Source: Beroe ovata (lineage: Eukaryota > Ctenophora > Nuda > Beroida > Beroidae). From it: DNA of 64,000 nt. Of this stretch, positions 48,990-59,287 are shown one piece after another; the stretch's first letter is position 1, and every line of letters begins with the position of its first letter. The notes under the pieces were generated by a model. The model saw only the letters and a program-made list of their open reading frames with translations. It ran no database searches and was not told where the DNA came from. The position numbers and the translations under genes were made by a program. The DNA lies in contig CAMPET010000216.1 in NCBI GenBank assembly GCA_946803715.1, positions 56,363 through 120,362 of the forward strand. The letters are read 5' to 3'.

Positions 48990-49233
48990 GAGCGATCAGC
49001 TGACCGATTTTGAGTCACATTTGCATCTGAAAACCAACCCTATTCTCGCAGGAGGTGTGAGCACAAGAGTACTGCATCTGAAACCATAGATAGCCGAGAG
49101 TTCCGTAACGGGGATTGTCTTGGTTCAATTCGGGCGATCGATATTGTCTGCAAATGGATCTGACAAGATCGATACATATGGTGCTGAGCAGGTGGTTATG
49201 ACGATATGTGGAACGAATTAGACAGAATCCTGG
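48990..49233 (+). other. Candidate 5' untranslated exon of the Ly6/uPAR gene
   Basis: Resembles 45415-45622 in several blocks (CATTTGCATCTG; GGGC(A/G)ATCGATA; TTAGACAGAA(C/T)CC) and ends in the same place at a GTGAGT donor. The intact gene downstream has a TTTGCAG acceptor one base before its ATG, so this exon could supply its leader. The inference rests on conservation of the donor between two copies. Confidence 0.35.
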
Positions 49234-49792
49234 TGAGTGTTATTAATAATTCATTTCAAATCGCTAACGATAAAATTGGTCAAACCACGTCAAAAATAAA
49301 GCCTCTTTTGGACCACTCAGATGATCATGAAGCTACTTTTCTGTGAACTGCTATAGTTACTGTGTCATCTTGTCATGGCTTTCATCGCAAAAGAAATTAG
49401 CTAGACCAAGTCATCACCAAATTATAAAGTTAGAGAAGTGAAATTATCATGAAGGATGATTTTTCAGCGACCTCCTTGCCATATGTTCAACTTCCATGAT
49501 ACAACTGATAGTAGGGACCTAAGGACGAGTCTCTGTGATAGGAGTATGAAAGTAGTTTGGTGTATTCACTATGGAAACGAGCAGCAATTACAGAGTAATT
49601 ACCGTCGTTACTATGACACTGAGGGAAACAATAAACACCGTATAAAGGGATAGTCTACCGTTTATCCCGTTATTATACCGACTCCATGCATCAGTTTGGT
49701 ATATCTTTTCCTTGAAACGGTTAACAATATCCCTGTTGAACTCCACTGGTATTTTGTTCCCTGATAACGCCTCGCTAATGAATCAACTCTCC

Positions 49793-49889
49793 TTGTAGGA
49801 TTTCACCCTACCCTTGCTGGCAGGATTTTATCCCTGGCAAGGGCGGAATGACAATTGCGCGGCGCCGACGGTAGGGTAAAATCCTACAA
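49793..49889. mobile_element. 97-bp MITE with 20-bp terminal inverted repeats and 9-bp target duplication
   Basis: Left end TTGTAGGATTTCACCCTACC, right end GGTAGGGTAAAATCCTACAA: inverted repeats with one mismatch. The flanks carry an exact 9-bp duplication, CAACTCTCC, at 49784-49792 and 49890-49898. Nine-base duplications are typical of Mutator-like elements and 8-9 of Merlin. The interior has its own hairpin (CCCTTGC..GCAAGGG) and no coding capacity. Confidence 0.88.
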
Positions 49890-50568
49890 CAACTCTCCCT
49901 GTTTGTTGTGTGCGAGGTTACAACGCAAGCTCAGTGAGGGGCCGTAATTCTCATGCCCACACATGGTATTCCGATCGTATCTTGCTGTTAATTATTCTCA
50001 TGCTCAAATTAGGTCATCTATGTGGTGATGTAAACTCCCCCTGATATTACCAGTATGTGGGGAGGAGGAGGGGATTCGAGAGCCGTATGAGTACTCATTG
50101 AGTACTGTATGAGTTCTACTCGAATATTACTATAATAGTACGAACAGGAATCATGAGTGTAATTATGTTAAGAGAGCGGATTCGCATTTCCTTTCTTCTC
50201 GGAATTAGTACCATCTTAAATAGTGGGTCAGTTTAAATGGTGGTTGCGTTATTATTTCCCTCCCACATCACCTTTTCGCTTGATCCAGCGTTTGCTACAA
50301 TATCTGCTGATGATCAGCATTTTCCGGAAACTGATGCTTCTGCTATAATCGTTTCTCTTTGTGATATGTGCGAGTTAAAAAAGATACTAGTCATAACTGT
50401 TCGGTTGTTTTGTGCCGTAAATTTATTTCCAGTATTTCTACATCATATTATAACTGCTGTCTGTCCGATCGGCGATCAGCAATATGCATTCTATTGATCA
50501 ATATGCATTCTATTGATCAGGATACCTATATCATGATCAATAATCAGGATAATTGTCCGCTTTGCAGG

Positions 50569-51456
50569 ATGAAGGTACCGTTTACCGGCATTATTACGCT
50601 CCTCCTTATAGTCAACACTGCCTTCTCGCTGAAATGCCAGAAGTGTTCCACGACGGTTACCGCAATCAATGGTATGATATCCGAAGATTCCGCAGAGATA
50701 GAGGACTGTGTGGAAGAAACGTGCTCTGAGGGTCAAGATTTGTGCATCACTGGGTACTCCCGTATCCTGATAGAGACCAAAATAGAGGTCGAAACAGGTT
50801 CCACGATGGACGTTGAAATGGACATGAACATGCACTCTTTCAAGGAGTGTGGCAGCTCGTCTGATGGAACTGGGCAAGCAAGATGTGATGCCATAGTAGC
50901 CTCTATATCTGAATATCTGGATTCAGGCGCGAAGATTGATGTGAAGGAGTGCAAGATGGAAACCTGTAGTGACAGTGATAACTGCAATGACCAAGATCCC
51001 GGTGATTTTAACCCAGCTGGACCACTCGAGAGGATCGAGTGCTACTCGTGTGAGAAGACCACGGTATATGGGGCCGATGCTGAGGATCAAAAAAACACCG
51101 AGTGTACATCCGAGAATAAGGTCACGTGTCCTCTGGGCGTGGCCACGTGCATCGCGGGGAACGCAGAGGGGGACGTGTTGGGGGCAGCTTATATCATCGA
51201 TTACAGGAAGGGATGTGGCTCGACGATGGAGGCAAGTTGTGAAATGATGGAAATGTATCTTGAAATGTTAAACGGGAAATATGAATCCTGCAGTGTGCAC
51301 ACGTGTGAAGGCAACCTGTGCAACGATCAAACAGCCGAGGAAACAAGCAAATTGACGGGGACCTCTGGAAGCCAGCGCATGATCTCGGGTGGGGGGCTTG
51401 TGGTCGAACTGGTTCTGATCGTACTTGCATTCCAACAGGTCAACCTCATCGGATAG
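50569..51456 (+). CDS. Secreted/GPI-anchored protein with two Ly6/uPAR (LU) domains
   Basis: 295 residues, single coding exon. A signal peptide (MKVPFTGIITLLLIVNTAFS) is followed at once by LKCQKC, the typical first strand of an LU domain. Domain 1 runs to CSDSDNCND (about 21-142), domain 2 from IECYSCEK to CEGNLCND (about 153-266); the closing CxxNxCN(D) is the family hallmark. A small-residue linker then leads to a hydrophobic tail (LVVELVLIVLAFQQVNLIG), the form of a GPI-attachment signal, so the protein is probably on the outer cell surface. The start at 50569 is preferred over upstream in-frame ATGs because the signal peptide begins there and a TTTGCAG acceptor ends one base before it. 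Ligand or partner unknown. Decayed relatives lie at 45.4-45.7 kb. Confidence 0.85.
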   Translation: MKVPFTGIITLLLIVNTAFSLKCQKCSTTVTAINGMISEDSAEIEDCVEETCSEGQDLCITGYSRILIETKIEVETGSTMDVEMDMNMHSFKECGSSSDGTGQARCDAIVASISEYLDSGAKIDVKECKMETCSDSDNCNDQDPGDFNPAGPLERIECYSCEKTTVYGADAEDQKNTECTSENKVTCPLGVATCIAGNAEGDVLGAAYIIDYRKGCGSTMEASCEMMEMYLEMLNGKYESCSVHTCEGNLCNDQTAEETSKLTGTSGSQRMISGGGLVVELVLIVLAFQQVNLIG

Positions 51457-51967
51457 TGTCTTCTGTGAATCCCCAAATAGAATTAGACGTGCAGCTATGA
51501 CATACGATAATGATATTTGTATCAGCTATGATAAGACGGCCAGCAGCTTTAGGGTATAGACTATAGAGCATTAGCATATAGATTAAAGTCGGAGGAAAAT
51601 CCATTGATACTAAGTTGATTGATATAAGAACATGATTTCATCGACAATGTGCCAATGTTTCGTGAGTTTTTTTTCGTGAATTATATGTTGTGTTCAGTGT
51701 TGAGGATGTTGCTTATAGGTTATCAAATGACTCATATTGATTCACTGCCAACTTGCATACGTCCGTGTAAGATAGGAATTTAGTTTAAAAACGTGATCAG
51801 CAGAGAACTAGAATTCATTTCAAACGCATCAATCATCATTATCATGATGATTATGATTATTAAATAGGTTAAAGTAAACGTTGGATTTATCGAATTTCAA
51901 AAACTTTAATTAGGTAACCGTAACTGAAATGGAATTACAATATAATGAATAATCGATCTCACGAGAA

Positions 51968-52855
51968 TCAATCATCATCACTTCCCGAAACTGAGCTTTT
52001 TTTCTGCCTCTTTTTCTTAAACTTTTTGCCAACCGATTTCTCGATATTTGAATCATGATCCTTGTTCGTTTTTTCAGTTGTGCCCTTTGTCCGATCAATG
52101 CTGCTATTTGGACCAACAAACGCAGGGTTACAGTGAATTTCAGACTCAGAATCGGCAAAGGCGTCGGAAACCCCACCACCTGGATTCAAATCAATGTTCT
52201 TGTCCGAGCTATGATACTGTTCCGAATTCTCACTCATATCATTGATAATCTTATCGAGAACGGTCAGTTTATCCATCAAATTAGCCGCATCTATCTCACG
52301 ATCACAACTCCGAACACGATTCCTCAGTGGGGTTTCCGCCGGTGATGGCACGCTCTTGAGGTGGAGCACCGGCTTGTGAATTCCATAGAACTTTTCCTCT
52401 TTTTTCCGATAATGATCACTGTTGTTTAGTTTGTGGGATGGAGAAGTCGTGGTCACGTACTGATCGTCATCAATATCATCGTGGAGTGAAGCTACTGAGA
52501 CCGGTCTACTGTCAACATGGTTAACCGGGTAGCCTGCAGTGCTCTGTTCATTGCTCATCGTAGCGGTAACACGATCATCCAATGATGCGAAATTAGAGGT
52601 ACTTTTTGATCGCCCTCCCCGCGGTTTGGAGACGAAAGCGGAAGTACTCACAATCACCACTGCCTTGCTGTGAGCCTCGTGCTGGAGCCGAGAACGGCAC
52701 CCAGCTATGAAACTGAGTTGCTCGAACTGGGCCGAGCAGTCTGAGTCTGGTGACGATGAGTCAGAACTGCTCTTCATATGAAATTGTAATATCTCGGAGA
52801 TTATAGTGGATTTGAAAAGACTGAATTTAGAAAAATTTAGAAAATATTCAGACAC
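51968..52855 (-). CDS. Uncharacterised Ser-rich, charged protein, 295 residues
   Basis: One uninterrupted reading frame of 295 residues; length and biased composition argue for coding. No recognised domain. It is mostly polar and probably disordered. A middle region (AANLMDKLTVLDKIINDMSE) could form a short amphipathic helix. The C-terminus has a basic KKFKKKRQKK stretch, a possible nuclear signal, followed by acidic SGSDDD. The true start may be the later Met at residue 27 (MKSSSDSSS), which begins the low-complexity acidic/Ser stretch. Whether upstream exons exist is unclear. It is convergent with the Ly6/uPAR gene, with about 510 bp between the two stops. Confidence 0.55.
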   Translation of the reverse strand: MSEYFLNFSKFSLFKSTIISEILQFHMKSSSDSSSPDSDCSAQFEQLSFIAGCRSRLQHEAHSKAVVIVSTSAFVSKPRGGRSKSTSNFASLDDRVTATMSNEQSTAGYPVNHVDSRPVSVASLHDDIDDDQYVTTTSPSHKLNNSDHYRKKEEKFYGIHKPVLHLKSVPSPAETPLRNRVRSCDREIDAANLMDKLTVLDKIINDMSENSEQYHSSDKNIDLNPGGGVSDAFADSESEIHCNPAFVGPNSSIDRTKGTTEKTNKDHDSNIEKSVGKKFKKKRQKKSSVSGSDDD

Positions 52856-54019
52856 AATTCAAAGAAAATGAAGTATTAATGAACTTTTTGTGAAAATACT
52901 AGCCTTAGAACATGATATTACAAAAGGACACGACATATTCACTGTGTGATAAGTGAAATGTTAGAAAGTTACTAACCGAGAGCTAAGCAACGAAGATCTG
53001 TTTTAAAAATGCATTTTGTGAAATTTTATGCATCGGTCATATGATTTTGTCGTATAATTATGCGATACGATACATATAAAATTACTGAACAAAAGATTCG
53101 ATCGTTTTTGTACTGGACAATTAAAAACTATTTTATAATCACAGTGATGTAAATCAGTAAAAACAGTCGTATGACGGCAGCAAATTCGATTCAGCCACTT
53201 GATTATATGAAAAAATTCATGAAATGTACAGTTCAGGAAAGAATAGCCATTGTCAGATTAAATGGGAACAATTATGAATTCTGTTGACTGAACCATTGAC
53301 TCAAGAATGGAATGGAATATAACGCCCTTGTACAGTTGTAGTTGAGTTGTGATTCTTTAATTCCTTTATTCGGGGAATCATGTGTTTCACAAGGACACAA
53401 CGTGCAAAATATGTACTAAAAGTAAAATTCTTGATGTCAGCAAACTCTGAGTCTGAGGTGATTTTACTTTGAAGCGATGGAACTTTGAAGTGATAGAATA
53501 TGCGATGATATGAAAATTCGCGATGACTTGTCGTAAGACATATATATGTCACTGATATGTACTTGTTGAAGAGCAGTTGAAGTAATAACTTGAGAATAGG
53601 AGTGTAATTTGTACTTTAGTACATGCGTATGAACGTATGGACACTGAGCATGCACGTTCCCATTGAGCTTACCATGATGTCGGTATGTGTGGCAGACCAG
53701 CGCTAGACCAATGCTAAACCTGCGCCCATTCAGCGCCAAACCTGCGTCAGACCGGCCGCGTTAGACTCTAACTTAGAGATAGTCCTGCCTGAGACCAGCG
53801 TGTGTTGTCTCGCTAAAGTGGCAGGAGCATAGCATCTTTTGCCTCCTACGAAATTAAACAACACCGATTTGATCATTACAAGGAAGTATTTGTCACACAT
53901 GACAGAAAGCATCAACAATTACAAACTCTAAGTCTCATCAAATACTGATCAAAGGAATCAAACATCAAAATTGGGAATAATGTGCCAGCTATTTCTCGAC
54001 TTGTAGTCCTGCACTATGA
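52856..54019. other. No gene seen
   Basis: AT-rich spacer downstream of the DOPA-dioxygenase pair and upstream of the unknown gene; only short, unconvincing frames. Confidence 0.45.
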
Positions 54020-54586
54020 CTAACTAGGTGGTTTGCACCCAGGATAGTTACAGCTGAAGATGGAGACATCAATGGGCCAATTCACTCCTGCATAGGTATT
54101 CCACTTGGTGTGATCATTAGTTTCACATCCACTGTTAGGATGGATGAAGACATCCAGCTCTCCTCTGTGCTGTAGTATCCACATGGACGTTTCCTGTAGG
54201 AGCTCAGGAGGGATGAAAAATGAGAACTGAGCCTGGAGGAAAGGACCGAAAGGTCCCATTTCCTCTTCGAAGTAGCACATTTGGTGCTCCGGGGCTGGGT
54301 CACCCGGAACAATTGTGCACAATTTATCCGTCAGGTTGAACCGATCCATAAACTTATCCCTCAAATGCATGGCAATTCTCGTTTTCTCTTCGTTAGTTGA
54401 CCAGAATATCACATGAATGTGGTACGAGTAGATCTGAGGAATGGGGTCGTCACAGGACTCGTGCTCGCCTAGCAGTCCGCGTAGTTTTAGGGCGGAGCTC
54501 ATCACATTCCAGTCGTGGATGTGGTAGTGACACAGGGCTAGAGGAGCGAGAAGTAGGACGAGTGTAGCCGCTGAGCGGAGCATCAT
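54020..54586 (-). CDS. Secreted DOPA 4,5-dioxygenase-like protein A
   Basis: 188 residues, one coding exon, resembling the DOPA 4,5-dioxygenase family (PF08883), small metal enzymes that open the catechol ring of DOPA in fungi, plants and bacteria. Family marks: YSYHIHVIFW (His-x-His pair), MWILQHRGELDVFIHP, then NDHTKWNTYAG. A signal peptide (MLRSAATLVLLLAPLALC) points to secretion, which is unusual for a family that is normally cytosolic. An N-glycosylation site (NLT) and several Cys fit an extracellular protein. The start follows a TTACTCAG acceptor with 7 bp before the ATG, shared with the neighbour, so a non-coding first exon is likely. Activity is inferred from family only. Confidence 0.78.
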   Translation of the reverse strand: MMLRSAATLVLLLAPLALCHYHIHDWNVMSSALKLRGLLGEHESCDDPIPQIYSYHIHVIFWSTNEEKTRIAMHLRDKFMDRFNLTDKLCTIVPGDPAPEHQMCYFEEEMGPFGPFLQAQFSFFIPPELLQETSMWILQHRGELDVFIHPNSGCETNDHTKWNTYAGVNWPIDVSIFSCNYPGCKPPS

Positions 54587-55105
54587 ATTCCCTGAGTAAG
54601 AGTTGGTATGGAATCAAAATTGATCTCATGAGCAATACAAAGGGCAATACCTGAAACTGTGATGGTTTTATCTGAAAGTGAAAGGAAGTCATGCCAAATT
54701 TATATTTTGCCAAACAGAACGAGTTTCATCTGATTTTTCGGATACGGTTGGAATTAAACCTTAGAAGACTCACGCGATTTCTCAACAAGGTTCAAGCCGC
54801 TTGTTAATAAACGGTCAGATAAGGTGGTATTGAATAGCCATCCAGTAAAATTTGCTTTCAAGGCCTGGTAACTGATAAGTTAGGCTTCATGTTACTCATT
54901 TCAATTTTCAATCATACCAGTTGGATATGGCAACAGAATCATATTATCAACAATGAAGAAATTTACAGTTCAGTGAATAACTGAATAAGACATTTCAAAA
55001 TAATCGAACCTTATAAAACATCAAGCTTAATAAAATATCAAGTTGAATACACAAGCAATTTTTGAAGTTTTTTTCAAAGCATTTTGGCACTTTGCTGACA
55101 CGTTT

Positions 55106-55678
55106 TTAATAATGATCTGGTTTGCACCCAGGATAGTTACAGCTGAAGATGGAGGTATCAATGGGCCACTTCACTCCTGCATAGGTATTCCACTTGGTAT
55201 GGTCATTAGTTTCACATCCACTGTTAGGATGGATGAAGACATCCAGCTCTCCTCTGTGCTGTAGCATCCACATGGATGTTTCTTGTAGGAGCTCAGGAGG
55301 GATGAAGAATGAGAACTGAGCCTGGAGGAAGGGACCACCAGCTCTAAATTCCACCCCGAAGTAGCACATTTCTTGTCCAGGGGCAGGGTCACCAGGGAGG
55401 ATTGTGCACTTTTTATCCTCACTTGTCAAGTTAAACCGCTCCATAAACTTATCCCTCAATTCCATGGCAATTCTTGTTTTCTCTTCATTAGTTGACCAGA
55501 ATATCACATGAATGTGGTACGAGTAGATCTGAGGAATGGGCTCGTCACAGGACTCATGCTCGCCTAGCAGTCCGCGTAGTTTTAGGGCGGAGCTCATCAC
55601 ATTCCAGTCGTGGATGTGGTAGTGACACAGGGCCAGAGGAGCCAGGAGTAGGACAAGGGTGGCCACTGAGCGTAGCAT
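55106..55678 (-). CDS. Secreted DOPA 4,5-dioxygenase-like protein B, tandem paralogue
   Basis: 190 residues, same architecture as the gene 520 bp downstream: signal peptide, YSYHIHVIFW, GELDVFIHP, NDHTKWNTYAG. The first ~70 and last ~70 residues are almost identical to paralogue A; the middle (about residues 72-120, around the NLT and MCYF segments) differs clearly, including a 2-residue length change. The frame is open upstream of this ATG, but the CTTCCTCAG acceptor 8 bp before it and the aligned start in A favour 55678. The ends C-N-Y-P-G-C-K-P are shared. Tandem origin is evident; no N separates the copies, so this is not the assembly artefact seen elsewhere. Confidence 0.8.
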   Translation of the reverse strand: MLRSVATLVLLLAPLALCHYHIHDWNVMSSALKLRGLLGEHESCDEPIPQIYSYHIHVIFWSTNEEKTRIAMELRDKFMERFNLTSEDKKCTILPGDPAPGQEMCYFGVEFRAGGPFLQAQFSFFIPPELLQETSMWMLQHRGELDVFIHPNSGCETNDHTKWNTYAGVKWPIDTSIFSCNYPGCKPDHY

Positions 55679-56370
55679 AATATTCCCTGAGGAAGTTTCA
55701 GTGAGTGAGGATTGAGGAATAAATAGTGATCTCAACAAAAACCGGCGATCGACGTAAATATTATCCTGGTTGGATGATCTACAAGAACAATCGACACACT
55801 CATTACTCAAAGTTCAACCGAATTCTTAACTTTAAGTTTATGATTGTACAAATAGTAAATACAATGACTATAAGAATAAGATAAAGAAAATCATTATCAA
55901 GCAAACGTTGAAGCAATAGGATAAGCTCACAACCATATGAAGACTCGAAGTATGAGGACTAGAAGTATTTTTTAGTAGTAGATATCGTGCGGGCGTGATA
56001 CACCACACAACCGTTTGTAAGGATAAATTTTTGTACGTCATCTAAATCAGATTATCTTTTCAGTGCTGATACGTGAGAGTCAAACGAACACTGTCTTCCC
56101 AGTAAGTACTGATATCCATATTGATTCAATTTCAACAACTGTATCCATGTGTATTGTGTAACTGTAACGTGATGACCATGTGTAACGCAATGTCCTCCCA
56201 AATTCGGTAGATAAGTGGAACGCCGTGCGAATTTTCACGGTTAATTTTACTTATCTGAAAGTGAAGTTAATAGTAATAATTCTCCAGAATCGACATGTTC
56301 TCCAGAATTGATGTGTTCTCTAGAGAATCTCTTCAACGGTAACATACGGCTACTGTGCCTTACCACTTAC

Positions 56371-56439
56371 GTTGTAGACGATAAAATCCCGCCAGCAAGG
56401 GAACTGGAAGTGGAAGGGAGTCTCGATTATTCCTACAAC
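56371..56439. repeat. Possible relative of the 97-bp MITE
   Basis: Bounded by GTTGTAG and CTACAAC, it contains GATAAAATCCCGCCAGCAAG, which is the reverse complement of part of the MITE interior at 49818-49839 with one change. The termini are short, and no clear target duplication is seen. Confidence 0.45.
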
Positions 56440-58485
56440 TACAAGGCCTTATGAATATGACTTCGTCAAAAGTACTGCTAGTAGTAGTACTACATCATCA
56501 ATCATACATGTTTACTAATTCCACGGCACCTACAAGTCTCTACAATCCTTGATCATGCGGCTATCGCGTGCAATCAATCACGTGATTCAATATTTCACGT
56601 GACTTAATGCAACGTGATCTGAATTTGATCATGTGATGTATGAAAATAAGGTATCGGGATAAGGCTACATATGTAATTTGATTTGTAGACGACTACTTCG
56701 GGACCCGGAAGCCATTTTTATGTCGAGCTCAGCGTCAGATGAAATCTAATTTGCGGCCCAACCTGATGTGAGGAGCAAAGAAAATGAAGATACGAATTTA
56801 ATTGTCTTAAAAAGCAAATATCAAACTCAAAAATTCAATAATTAGATGCCTGATGCAGAGATAGCTTTTTCAACTTATAAATTCTAGGCAGAAACATAAT
56901 ATGAACTTCACCTTATCACTTAATTGACACTAAAAAAACATGAGCTTGATGAGCTGCAGGTGAGAAAGTTTGTGACTCTCGCAATAGGAACAAAAGGGAA
57001 TGCGTGCTAGAACAACTAACTATAGATAGAATTGAATCATGATACGCTTGCGGCTTGTCGCTTATCCTCTATGATATAATCGTGATCTTCCTCTCCCCTC
57101 TATAGTCTTGGNAAATTTGTTCCACTTTCGGGGAAAGATCATATGCATCCCAAATGTTCATAATAAATGAGGAAATTCAGGCAAAATCTGCATAAAAAGT
57201 AGAAGTAGGTAACAATGAAAAACTCTGCTCCATTCACGCGCGCGCGACGCGCATTGAATTCAATGCGCGTATGACACGAAATTGTGCACATTTCCCACAT
57301 TTTGCTTGGTTTGTGCTCCATCTTCGTTGTTCTATCGAATGTCTTCCTAGCAAAATAACAATCTTAGACTTCTCTGCATGCCTCCCAATATGGTGTTGCT
57401 ATCTACACATTGATATCTGCTATCTACCATCCATGATTCCCTCCAAGCGTGCCATGCTCCAACATTGAAAATCAAGTGTGATGTGAACTTTAATTGATGA
57501 CATTTTCAGAGCGAACAGTATCAGTGTATAAATCGACATTTCTCACGAATGTTGACTCAAGATTGGACATTGGCTTGTCACTCCGTTTCCAGGAATTGGA
57601 GCAATCCTCCAACATTAACAATTTAACACAGAAGTCGACGGTGACCCCTTTTTTCTTGTTTCTGTGTTTCAGTGTATCGAAATTTACAATTTATGGCATT
57701 TTTATACCTGGACTTCCAATATTTAATCATTAATAAGTATCATAAGTACCATCTTTCTCGGCATGATTCTGGATTCATCGGCAATCAGTTGAACTGTGAA
57801 CAAACGCACAAACTTAACAATGTATATTTGATATTGCAACGAACGCGTATGCTTATCAAACTTCTCATATGAGTCGTTGTTTTTTCACCATATTTTTTAC
57901 AAATTAAGGTTTTTTTCCTTTGATTTTATATCTTGGTGTAGAGGAGTCTTTGCCATCCAAGACAAGTACAAAGAAAAGTTTATACATGCTTCGCATCATG
58001 ACATATGCCTGGTTTTGTACGAAAATTTCGCCTGCATTTTAGTGCGTATTTACCGTATCTCCTGTATTTCATTCGTCTTAACTCTGAATGTAAATGTATA
58101 AATACAATCAATTTGGTATCATGTTGATCAGTAGTTTCTCCTCTTTGCGGCAGTGACAATTTCTCAAGATGAAAGAGATATCTCAGGACACATTGCTTAC
58201 CTGAACCCTGAGATCTCATTCATCTGACCGCGCGCGCGTATGGGTGAGTCCATTGGCGTGAGGTGGGTTGTAAAAGGGGCCAAATTCAAAATTGTGCACA
58301 CTTTCAACTTTGCGCGCCCTTTATTTTTATGTGTGATAGTGATACTGATTACTGATCTGAAAGATCATTAAATTATTAACAATTAAAATGCTGTTCAACT
58401 TCACATTGCGTTCTCCATACCACTTTGCGTTGCTGGTTGCATTGTCTGGCGATGCTAATTGCTAGGCCGCTGATGATATGCACTA

Positions 58486-58589
58486 TTGCCGGATGTTATC
58501 TGTCCACTGTTTCTTGCGCGCGCGCCTTCATCGAAGGCCTTCGATGAAGGCGCGCGCGCAAGAAACAGTGGACAGATAACATCCGGCAA
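58486..58589. repeat. Perfect 104-bp palindrome, no spacer
   Basis: Arms of 52 bp are exact complements, meeting at AAGG/CCTT (58537/58538). The arm starts TTGCCGGATGTTATCTGTCC and includes TTTCTTGCGCGCGCGCC. The palindrome ends sharply: the next base on each side does not pair. It sits within the GC-rich repeat family. Confidence 0.95.
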
Positions 58590-58621
58590 ATGCACTAGCA
58601 GCACTATTGCCAATGCCTGAT

Positions 58622-58905
58622 GCCATTGGCTCGTCGGGCGATGCCAGACCGCTGATGCAAGCCGCGAGTCTGTCCGAGAATAAGTTCGCGCCGCGCGCGC
58701 GAAACGAAATTCTCGACAGGGTCTATCATCGATCGACAATACCTGACCTGTCATCGCGCGCGAGAAACAGAGGTCAGATTAGATCTGATAAGTTGTACCC
58801 TTGCTGCGCGCCGGCGGACCGCGGATTCCGCCAGTAGCGGAATGACGCAACGGCGCGACCAAAATATTTTGCAGCGCGCGCATTTAGATTTGGGTCACGA
58901 AAAAT
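58622..58905. repeat. GC-rich dispersed repeat, inverted copy of 5045-5205
   Basis: TCGGGCGATGCCAGACCGCT, GAATAAGT, GAAACGAAATTCTCGAC and GTCTATCATCGATCGA are the reverse complement of segments of 5045-5205. A second part (58877-58905) carries the ATTTGGGTCACG motif. Confidence 0.75.
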
Positions 58906-59287
58906 GTTCGAAACATCACGCAGTGCGGTAATCACGCAGTGCGGTGTCTCTACAATCTGAATGCCAAAATCTGAAGATATTACTTTGGATCATTGCCAAT
59001 TGTGTAGTTCATTGCTGGTTATATTGTAATTACAATACCAGTGTTGATGTTCATCAAAATAGTTATTCATTTATTCATTTATCAGTAACATATTATTCAC
59101 AATTCAGTAAAATATAACTCACAAATATTTATTCATTTATTCATACTGCTATGCTTGTTCTATTCATCATGAGAGTTACTTAAGGATCTCATCTTGCCTC
59201 TAGCTAGGCTGTAATTTTCAATTTTCTCCAAGGTAAGTATTGGATCAAATGTATTTTAATAATTTTTCATTGACTTAGGACTCAAGA

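Larger units (their letters stand above)
55811..59230. other. Intergenic region with dispersed repeats
   Basis: No gene recognised. Holds a MITE-like fragment (56371-56439), a single N (57112), a small GC-rich palindrome (about 57238-57268, ATGCGCGT type), a perfect 104-bp palindrome (58486-58589) and GC-rich repeat copies up to 58905. Confidence 0.5.
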
